NCBI GenBank assembly: GCA_902363145.1
Contig: CABIZB010000004.1
Coordinates: 186,001-250,000 of the forward strand
Source of the DNA: Oscillospiraceae bacterium
GTDB lineage: Bacteria > Bacillota > Clostridia > Oscillospirales > Ruminococcaceae
Length of the DNA stretch: 64,000 nucleotides
Direction: 5' to 3'
Below the pieces are notes generated by a model. The model made no database searches. It was not told the DNA's origin and saw only the letters and a program-made list of their open reading frames with translations. Below are positions 52,113 to 59,800 of the stretch, one piece after another (position 1 is the first letter of the stretch; every line of letters starts with the position of its first letter). A program made the position numbers and the translations under genes.

Positions 52113-52141
52113 ATTATAGCACATCACAGCTTTAATGTCAA
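52113..52141 (-). promoter_or_regulatory. Distal consensus promoter of the exopolysaccharide-control operon
   Basis: TTGACA at 52136-52141 and TATAAT at 52113-52118, spacer 17. It would give a leader of about 310 bases before the Wzz-like gene. Confidence 0.8.
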
Positions 52142-52215
52142 GTTTCCTTAGCATTCATCTGTTGACATTTTTCACAAACTTTTGCCTTTGGGAAGCCAAG
52201 CGCACCGTCACTGCA

Positions 52216-53601
52216 TTACGCCTCGTAGCCCTTGCTGCGGATAACGTTAATAACACTGTCAACATATCTGCGGCAGATGTCCTCATCGGCGGCTTCCACC
52301 ATTACACGCACCAGAGGCTCTGTTCCCGATTCACGGACAAGTATGCGTCCGCTCTCGCCAAGCTCCTGCGCCACAGCCTTGACCGCAGCCTGAACATCGC
52401 CGTCCTGCTGGGCAGCCTTTTTATCGGTAACACGGATATTTTCCAGCACCTGGGGATATATCTTCAAAGGCTCAGCAAGCTCGCTCATCTTTTTCTTCTT
52501 TGCCATCATAACTTCCATCATTTTGAGGCTGGTAAGGATACCGTCACCTGTGGAAGCATACTTAGAGAATATGATGTGTCCGCTCTGCTCGCCGCCTATT
52601 CGGCAGCTGTTCTTGGTCATATATTCATACACGTACTTGTCGCCAACGGCGGTCTTTGCGTATCCGATGCCCAGCTCGTCAAATGCCTTGTACAGACCGA
52701 AGTTGGACATTACAGTAGTAACGACAGTATTGTTGAGCAGCTTGCCGCGCTCTTTCATGTATGCGCCGTATATGTAAAGAATGTGGTCCCCCGAGATAAC
52801 ATTTCCCTTTTCATCAACGCACAGGCAGCGGTCAGCATCGCCGTCGTAAGCAAAGCCCACGTCAAGACCGTTTTCCACCACATATTTGCAAAGTCCCTCA
52901 ATGTGTGTGGAGCCTGCGTTCATGTTGATATTGGTGCCGTCAGGGGAAGCGTTTATAACATAAGTCTTTGCACCCAGAGCGTCAAAGACGGATTTTGCAA
53001 TGTTCCACGAGCTGCCGTTTGCGCAGTCAAGTCCCACCTTCATGCCCCTGAAAGAGTACATTCCGAGGGAAATAAGGTAGCCCACATAGCGGTTTCTGCC
53101 CGAAATGTAGTCAACAGTGCAGCCGATGTGCTCACGGTGGGCAAAGGGAACTTCCTCCCACTTCTGTCCGAACACTTCAAGCTTGCCGTCAATGTAATCC
53201 TCAACAAGAGAAATGGTCTCCTCGTCCATTTTCTCGCCGTTTCCGTTGATAAGCTTTATGCCATTGTCATAGTATGGGTTGTGGCTGGCGGATATCATAA
53301 TGCCGCAGTCAAACTCATCAACCCTTGCAATATATGCAACAGATGGGGTGGTGGTAACATGGAGCAGATATGCGTCCGCTCCCGAAGCGGTAAGTCCGCC
53401 GACAATGGAATATTCAAACATATAGCTTGAACGGCGTGTGTCCTTGCCGATAACTATTTTTGCAGGGGTATCATCGCCCTTCTGCCTTTTAAGCTCGCCG
53501 TAATACCAGCCCAGAAAACGACCTACCTTGTAGGCGTGGTCTGCCGTAAGGTTCTCGTTTGCTTCTCCTCTGAAGCCGTCTGTTCCGAAATATCTGCCCA
53601 T
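52216..53601 (-). CDS. glmM: Phosphoglucosamine mutase
   Basis: 461 residues from the ATG at 53599-53601. It opens with YFGTDGFRGEAN, the GlmM start, and has the phosphoserine loop MISASHNPYYDNG (serine 106), the metal loop AYDGDADRCLCVD and the sugar loop GGEQSGHIIF. It converts glucosamine 6-phosphate to the 1-phosphate for peptidoglycan precursors. It is transcribed alone, though the exopolysaccharide genes lie downstream on the same strand behind their own promoter. Confidence 0.95.
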   Translation of the reverse strand: MGRYFGTDGFRGEANENLTADHAYKVGRFLGWYYGELKRQKGDDTPAKIVIGKDTRRSSYMFEYSIVGGLTASGADAYLLHVTTTPSVAYIARVDEFDCGIMISASHNPYYDNGIKLINGNGEKMDEETISLVEDYIDGKLEVFGQKWEEVPFAHREHIGCTVDYISGRNRYVGYLISLGMYSFRGMKVGLDCANGSSWNIAKSVFDALGAKTYVINASPDGTNINMNAGSTHIEGLCKYVVENGLDVGFAYDGDADRCLCVDEKGNVISGDHILYIYGAYMKERGKLLNNTVVTTVMSNFGLYKAFDELGIGYAKTAVGDKYVYEYMTKNSCRIGGEQSGHIIFSKYASTGDGILTSLKMMEVMMAKKKKMSELAEPLKIYPQVLENIRVTDKKAAQQDGDVQAAVKAVAQELGESGRILVRESGTEPLVRVMVEAADEDICRRYVDSVINVIRSKGYEA

Positions 53602-53679
53602 TTTCTTTACCTCTCTCATTCTACAGTATTGCCCTGATCATATCAGCTCAGCAATAAAATTCTGTGTAAACATATCACA

Positions 53680-53708
53680 ATTTTAACCCAATTAAACGTT
53701 TATGTCAA
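53680..53708 (-). promoter_or_regulatory. Promoter of glmM
   Basis: TTGACA at 53703-53708 and TAAAAT at 53680-53685, spacer 17. Confidence 0.75.
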
Positions 53709-53795
53709 TAGGGTGAGGGTGATTATTCACACTTCGCCTCTATAAATATAGTTATCCCACACCGGATATATGTAAATATTCTTCCGAAAACGAAA

Positions 53796-53821
53796 AAGAT
53801 CCCCGCCGAAGCAGGGATCTT
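53796..53821 (-). terminator. Terminator of the small membrane-protein gene
   Basis: AAGATCCC/GGGATCTT arms with a GC-rich inner stem and CGAA-type loop, followed by five T on the minus strand. Confidence 0.85.
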
Positions 53822-53833
53822 GCAAGTTCAGTA

Positions 53834-54226
53834 TCATTTAATTATAATCACAAAGCAAATAATGCCTGAAATAATGTTATAAATTGAAGCCCAGAAAGTC
53901 CATCTCATATACAATTCCAGACAATCCCAATAAGGGGTCCCATTGTACATCGCTGAAAGTACAATAATGCCAAAAGCAATCTGGATCAAAAACCAGATCA
54001 ATAAATGTATGTTTTTACAATGGCTTTTTTCTTTGTTGCACCAAGCCCTTTGCACAAAAGGGATATAGAGAAATACAAACGGATCGATCATCCATGATAC
54101 AAGGAAAAACAAACCGTCCTCCCCGCCGAAATATGCTATTATCACAATTATGTAAGAAATTATGCTGGGCAAAACGACTTTATACAAAGGAATGATTTTA
54201 ATTTCTTTATGGAAGTCAATTTTCAC
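53834..54226 (-). CDS. Small integral membrane protein of unknown function
   Basis: 130 residues with four predicted membrane helices (about 17-34, 38-58, 75-95, 108-128) and an aromatic-rich composition. I do not recognise the family. Codons are strikingly AT-rich and isoleucine-heavy compared with neighbouring genes, which suggests recent acquisition. It has its own promoter and terminator, so it is a single-gene unit. Confidence 0.7.
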   Translation of the reverse strand: MKIDFHKEIKIIPLYKVVLPSIISYIIVIIAYFGGEDGLFFLVSWMIDPFVFLYIPFVQRAWCNKEKSHCKNIHLLIWFLIQIAFGIIVLSAMYNGTPYWDCLELYMRWTFWASIYNIISGIICFVIIIK

Positions 54227-54264
54227 CCTGCCAACCCCTTTGTGATATAATAATATGCAATAAA

Positions 54265-54293
54265 ATTATACCACTTTGGGCTTGCTTTGTAAA
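54265..54293 (-). promoter_or_regulatory. Promoter of the small membrane-protein gene
   Basis: TTTACA at 54288-54293 and TATAAT at 54265-54270, spacer 17, about 40 bases before the ATG. Confidence 0.75.
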
Positions 54294-54323
54294 GACCCGA
54301 TCAGCGTATTCCTAACGCTTTGC

Positions 54324-54926
54324 TCATTCAGCCTTTTCAGTCTCGGAAATATCTCCCTTGAGGAGCTTTCTTGTCTGAGGGACCTTGAAAAGCACATATG
54401 CGCCGATGCCTGTGAAGATCATCTCGGGGAGCATATATGAGCCGTTGTAAAGCAGGCTGTAGAGAACTGTATTGTCGGTGGAGAAGCCGTTCCACAGATC
54501 GCCGTAGGAGTGCCAGATAACAACGCCGCTGAGGAAGTGGAACACAAATCTGATGAACACTGCCAGAATAGTTCCGCCCAGCCAGCCTGCTGCGCCCTTG
54601 TTTCTGAAAATGCCCGCAATGCCGAGAGAGGTGTATGCGAGAACATAGTCAAGCAGAATGCAGGCAATGAGCATTACAGGGGTAAGTCCCCAGCCGAAAA
54701 GTCCGTCGGTGATGCCCTGGAAAAGCTGGAACAGCGAGAACACGAAGGAAGCCGCAAAGCCTGCCTTTAAGCCTCTCTTGATGCTGTAAACAGCGATGGG
54801 GAGCATGGAGAGCAGTGTGATGGAGCCGCCCCACGGAAGTCTGTACACACGGATAAAGCTGAGAACAGCCGCCAGAGCGACCATTACAGCACCTTCGACC
54901 AGTACCTGTACCTTTGAGTTTTTCAT
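54324..54926 (-). CDS. thiT: ThiT thiamine transporter, ECF S component
   Basis: 200 residues from the ATG at 54924-54926 behind AAAGGA. Six membrane helices and ThiT features are visible: VALAAVLSFIRVYRLPWGGS at the N-terminus, IKRGLKAGFAASFVFSLFQLF, and RFVFHFLSGVVIWHSYG with the aromatic ligand-site residues. It binds thiamine and needs the shared ECF energising module (EcfA, EcfA', EcfT), which is not in the window. Controlled by the TPP riboswitch upstream. Confidence 0.94.
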   Translation of the reverse strand: MKNSKVQVLVEGAVMVALAAVLSFIRVYRLPWGGSITLLSMLPIAVYSIKRGLKAGFAASFVFSLFQLFQGITDGLFGWGLTPVMLIACILLDYVLAYTSLGIAGIFRNKGAAGWLGGTILAVFIRFVFHFLSGVVIWHSYGDLWNGFSTDNTVLYSLLYNGSYMLPEMIFTGIGAYVLFKVPQTRKLLKGDISETEKAE

Positions 54927-55010
54927 TTTTCTTTTTTCCTTTCGGATATGTATTTTGCGATACGATATGCACAAGCAAACAATATGTATTCATAAAACAA
55001 ATGAAAACAT

Positions 55011-55039
55011 AAAAAAAGCGCACGCCAATAGGCATACGC
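55011..55039 (-). terminator. Expression-platform terminator of the TPP riboswitch
   Basis: On the minus strand GCGTATGCC and GGCGTGCGC pair (two G-U) around a TATT loop and seven T follow. Confidence 0.85.
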
Positions 55040-55052
55040 ATAAAACCGAGCA

Positions 55053-55142
55053 TATTTCCCTACGTTGGCATTACCCATATCAGGTTCGGTCAGAACATCA
55101 ATTTGCCCTATCTCAGCCGAAAAACATTCGGCACCCGTATCT
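55053..55142 (-). promoter_or_regulatory. TPP riboswitch (thi-box)
   Basis: The minus strand carries ATACGGGTGCC, GGCTGAGATAGGGC, GACCGAACCTGATATGGGTAA and GCCAACGTAGGGAAAT in order, the complete thi-box consensus. The terminator right after it implies thiamine pyrophosphate turns thiT transcription off. Confidence 0.95.
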
Positions 55143-55153
55143 CAATGTATATT

Positions 55154-55182
55154 ATTATATAACAAACGCTCCTGCAATGCAA
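55154..55182 (-). promoter_or_regulatory. Promoter of the riboswitch-thiT unit
   Basis: TTGCAT at 55177-55182 and TATAAT at 55154-55159, spacer 17. Confidence 0.7.
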
Positions 55183-55250
55183 GAGCGTATTGTTATGTTA
55201 ATGTGAATTTTTACATTATATTTCGTTGTGGCTGTAAGGTGCAATGAATA

Positions 55251-56453
55251 TCAGTCAACCAGCTCGGGGTCGAAGGATTCCTTCCAGGGGAGGCCCCACT
55301 TGTTGAGAGCGTCCATAAAGGGATCGGGATCGAACTCCTCAACGTTATAAACGCCGGGCTTCTTCCACTTGCCGGTCATTACCATCATAGCGCCGATCAT
55401 AGCGGGAACGCCTGTGGTGTAGGAGATAGCCTGTGAGCCTACCTCAGCATAGCACTCCTCGTGAACGCACACGTTGTAAACGTAATACTTGACGGGCTTG
55501 CCGTCCTTTTTGCCCTGCATTATGCAGCCGATGTTGGTCTTGCCCTTGGTTCTGGGGCCGAGGCTTGCGGGGTCGGGAAGCACTGCCTTTAAGAACTGGA
55601 GAGGAACTATCTCCATGCCGTTGTAGTTGATAGGCTCGATAGAGGTCATGCCCACGTCCTCAAGGCACTTGAGATGTGTAAGATAGGACTGACCGAAGGT
55701 CATGAAGAAACGTATCCTCTTTATGCCCTTGATGTTAAGCGCCAGTGACTCCAGCTCCTCGTGGTGAAGCAGGTACATATCCTTTTCGCCTATTTCGGGG
55801 AAGTTATATACACGCTTTATCTCCATAGGCTCGGTCTCAACCCACTTGCCGTCCTCGATATAAGAGCCCTTGGCGCTTACCTCACGGATATTTATCTCGG
55901 GGTTGAAGTTTGTGGCAAAGGGATATCCGTGGTCGCCTGCGTTGCAGTCAAGGATATCAATGTAGTTTATTTCGTCAAAATAGTGCTTCTGGGCATATGC
56001 GCAGAAAACGCCTGTAACGCCCGGGTCAAAGCCGCAGCCCAGCAGAGCGGTGATGCCTGCCTTTTCAAATCTCTCACGGTATGCCCACTGCCATGAATAC
56101 TCGAACTTGGCAGTGTCCTCAGGCTCGTAGTTGGCGGTGTCAACATAATCCACACGGCACTCCAGGCAAGCGTCCATTATGGTAAGATCCTGATAAGGAA
56201 GCGCAACATTTATGCAGATATCGGGCTTGAAATCCTTCATAAGAGCGACCAGCTCCTGAACATTGTCCGCATTGACCTGAGCTGTGCTTATTTTTGTCTT
56301 TGTCTTTCCCTCAAGCTTTGCCTTAACAGCGTCGCACTTGGATTTTGTGCGGGAGGCGATCATAATTTCCTCAAAAACGTCGGAATTCTGGCAGCACTTG
56401 TGGATAACAACGCTTGCCACGCCGCCGCAGCCGATAATAAGAGCTTTTCCCAT
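55251..56453 (-). CDS. Saccharopine-dehydrogenase-family protein, probably carboxynorspermidine dehydrogenase
   Basis: 400 residues from the ATG at 56451-56453 behind GGAGG. A Rossmann start ALIIGCGGVASVVIHKC, then VDTANYEP, GCGFDPGVTGVFCAYA and CNAGDHGYPFATNFNPEIN fit carboxynorspermidine dehydrogenase (LYS9-like), which condenses aspartate semialdehyde with a diamine on the way to spermidine or norspermidine. The decarboxylase partner NspC is not adjacent. Apparently a single-gene unit. Confidence 0.85.
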   Translation of the reverse strand: MGKALIIGCGGVASVVIHKCCQNSDVFEEIMIASRTKSKCDAVKAKLEGKTKTKISTAQVNADNVQELVALMKDFKPDICINVALPYQDLTIMDACLECRVDYVDTANYEPEDTAKFEYSWQWAYRERFEKAGITALLGCGFDPGVTGVFCAYAQKHYFDEINYIDILDCNAGDHGYPFATNFNPEINIREVSAKGSYIEDGKWVETEPMEIKRVYNFPEIGEKDMYLLHHEELESLALNIKGIKRIRFFMTFGQSYLTHLKCLEDVGMTSIEPINYNGMEIVPLQFLKAVLPDPASLGPRTKGKTNIGCIMQGKKDGKPVKYYVYNVCVHEECYAEVGSQAISYTTGVPAMIGAMMVMTGKWKKPGVYNVEEFDPDPFMDALNKWGLPWKESFDPELVD

Positions 56454-56865
56454 AGCTTTAAAACCTCCGATTGATAAACTTGGACTGCAAAAGTCCGCTG
56501 AAAATATAATACCACATTTTATATGAATTTGCAAATGTTTTTTGGTGAAATGCGTGGGATATTTAAGGAAGGCGATATCGTGTGTATAATAAATATATTT
56601 TAAATCAAAGTAAATAAAATCGACGAGCATTTTGCAGCAGGCGAAAGCGCCAAAAATTCGCTCAAACCCAGATATCATCGCAAGCATTAAGATTTCTTAA
56701 CGAAATTTTACCGATAAAAAGTGTAAAAGCAGTTATTTAATATTGTACAAATGATTAAATATAAGATATAACTTTGTGTAATTTATCAATATTCAAAAAT
56801 GTAATTTTATGGTATTATGTGTATAATAGCATTTATAAACTATAAATATGTAAGGGAGGAATTTT
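56454..56865. other. Spacer between divergent genes, no gene seen
   Basis: About 410 AT-rich bases. A TATAAT at 56822-56827 lies about 20 bases before the GGGAGG of the large repeat-protein gene, with no good -35 box. Nothing else stands out. Confidence 0.45.
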
Positions 56866-59800
56866 ATGAAAAAAACAGCTTTTTTGAGAACTGCCTTTTT
56901 GGCGCTGGCGTTCTGTATGGCGTTTGTGCTGATACCGAACAGCAATGCAAGCGTATCGGCAAGCGAAATGCCGTCAGGGCACACCTGCGACGGCGTTACT
57001 TATGACATACCCCTTGACAGCAGCTTCACAGGCGGCACTCTTGCTTCGGGCAATTATTATCTGACAGAGGGTATTACGCTAGCAAAAAAAATTGAGATCA
57101 ATGCAGGCTCCGATGTCAAGATATGCCTTAATGGTAAAAGTATCAATACTGAAGATGTTACAGGATTCGACTATACAATAAGAAACTACGGCACACTGAC
57201 CCTTAATAACTGTGACACCGCAAATGGTATAATAAATACATACTCATTCACTTTTTTGTGTTATAACAACTCTGTACTTTATGGAAATGCAGCGATCTAC
57301 TCACCGATGGAAGTAAAGGGCAGAAGCAAAATAAGCGGCTGTACATTTAATAATGATATTTCATGCACAGCTAATTCAGAGATAACAGGCGGCACTTTTT
57401 TAAATAGAACATACATCCATAACTCTGTGGTTATCTCAGGCGGCACCTTTAACCAAGAGGTTAAAGTCTTTGATTCCGGCGTTATCACAGGTGGCTACTT
57501 CAGCAAAGCAATATCCTCATATAACGGAAATTTCATCAAGGGCGGTTATTTCAAAACAAAGCCCGATGACAGCTATATCGCTGACGGATATGTCATAACA
57601 GATTCAGGCGATACCAATTACCCCTACAGAGTAGTAATGCCCCACACCTGTAACGGAGTTACATATGATAAGCCTCTTGACAGCAGCTTCACAGGCGGAA
57701 CTCTTGCCTCGGGCAATTATTATCTGACAGAGGATATCACACTTGCAAGCATAATTCAAATCAATGCAGGCTCCGATGTCAAGATATGCCTTAACGGAAA
57801 GAGCATTTCGGGACATTATGTGGAAAACTATGGTGCACTGACCCTTAATAACTGTAATGCTGCAAACGGAAAGCTTAATAACTATTATTTTGGTTATGGT
57901 AACTCTGAACTTTACGGAAATGCTGTGATAAGCAGCACAAACATCTCACTTATAGAAGGCAACAGCAGGATAAGTGGCTGTGTATTTGACAATTATATTC
58001 GCTTACTGGACAACACATTGATAACAGGCGGCACCTTTAATCAAAGGGTTGAAACATTTGATTCCAGCGTTATAGCAGGCGGCTACTTCAGCAAAGCAAT
58101 ATCCGCATATAACGAAAAATTCATCAGGGGCGGTTATTTCAAAACAAAGCCCGATGACAGCTATATTGATGACGGATATGTCATAACAGATTCAGGCGAT
58201 ACCAATTACCCCTACAGAGTAGTAATGCCCCACACCTGTAACGGAGTTACATATGATAAGCCTCTTGACAGCAGCTTCACAGGCGGCACTCTTGCTTCAG
58301 GCAATTATTATCTGACAGAGGATATCGACCTTACAGACACAATAAAAATTGCAGCAGGCTCCGATGTCAAGATATGCCTTAATGGAAAAAATATTTCAGG
58401 ATATAATGTGGAAAACCGTGGCACACTGACCCTTAATAACTGCAATGCTGCAAACGGAAAGCTTAATAACTATTATCACGGTTATAATGACTCTGTACTG
58501 TACGGAAATGCTGTGATAAACACTACAGTCTTCTCGAGTACAGAAGGTACCAGCAAGATAAGCGGCTGTATATTTGACCATAAATTTGTCTGCGCGGAAA
58601 ATTCAGAGATAACAGGAGGTACCTTTAATCAAATGGTAGCCGTCCACGATCATGGCGTTATCACAGGCGGCTACTTTGGCGGAACTGTTGCGAACGGAAC
58701 AGTTGGCAAATTTATCAAAGGCGGTTATTTCAAAACCAAGCCCGATGACAGCTATATCGCTGACGGGTATGCAATAACAGCTTCGGGCAACAGCAATTAC
58801 CCTTACAAGGTCGTATTAGCCCACATCTGCGATGGCGTTACATATGATAAGCCCCTTGACAGTTCATTCAAGGGCGGCACTCTTGCTTCGGGCAATTATT
58901 ATCTGACAGAGGATATCAACCTTACGAACACAATAGAAATTTCGGCAGGCTCCGATGTCAAGATATGCCTTAACGGAAAGAGCATTTCAGAATATTATGT
59001 GAACAACTATGGCACACTGACCCTTAATAACTGCAATGCTGCAAACGGAAAGGTGAATACCTATTATAACGGTTATAATAACTCTGTACTGTACGGAAAT
59101 GCTGTGATAAACAATACAGTCTTCTCAAGTACAGAAGGTACCAGCAAGATAAGCGGATGTATATTTGACCATAAATTTGTCTGCATGGAAAATTCAGAGA
59201 TAACAGGAGGTACCTTTAATCAAACAGTAGCCGTCTACGATCATGGCGTTATCACAGGCGGCTACTTTGGCGGAACTGTTGCGAGCGGAACAGTCGACGA
59301 CAAATTCATCAAAGGCGGTTATTTCAAAACCAAGCCAAATGACAATTTCATCGCTGACGGATATATCATAACAGCTTCGGGCAACACAAATTACCCTTAC
59401 AAGGTCGTATTAGCCCACATCTGCGACGGCATTACATATGATAAGCCTCTTGACAGCAGTTCCTCGGGCAAAACTCTTACTTCGGGCAATTATTATCTGA
59501 CAGAGGATATCACACTTACAGACGACATTAAGATCAGTGCAGGTTCCGATGTCAAGATATGCCTTAACGGAAAAAATTGCGCATTATCAAATTATGTGAT
59601 TAACTACGGCACACTTACCCTTAATAATTGCCATGCAAAAAACGGAAAATTAAATCTTAGCCGTTACTATCACGGCTTTAGCAACTCTGTACTGTACGGA
59701 AATGCAGTGATAAACAGTTCGTACGCATCAAATATATCTTATAACGGCAAGGTAAGCGGCTGTGTATTTGACAATGAAGTTCGCTGCACCGCCAATTCAA

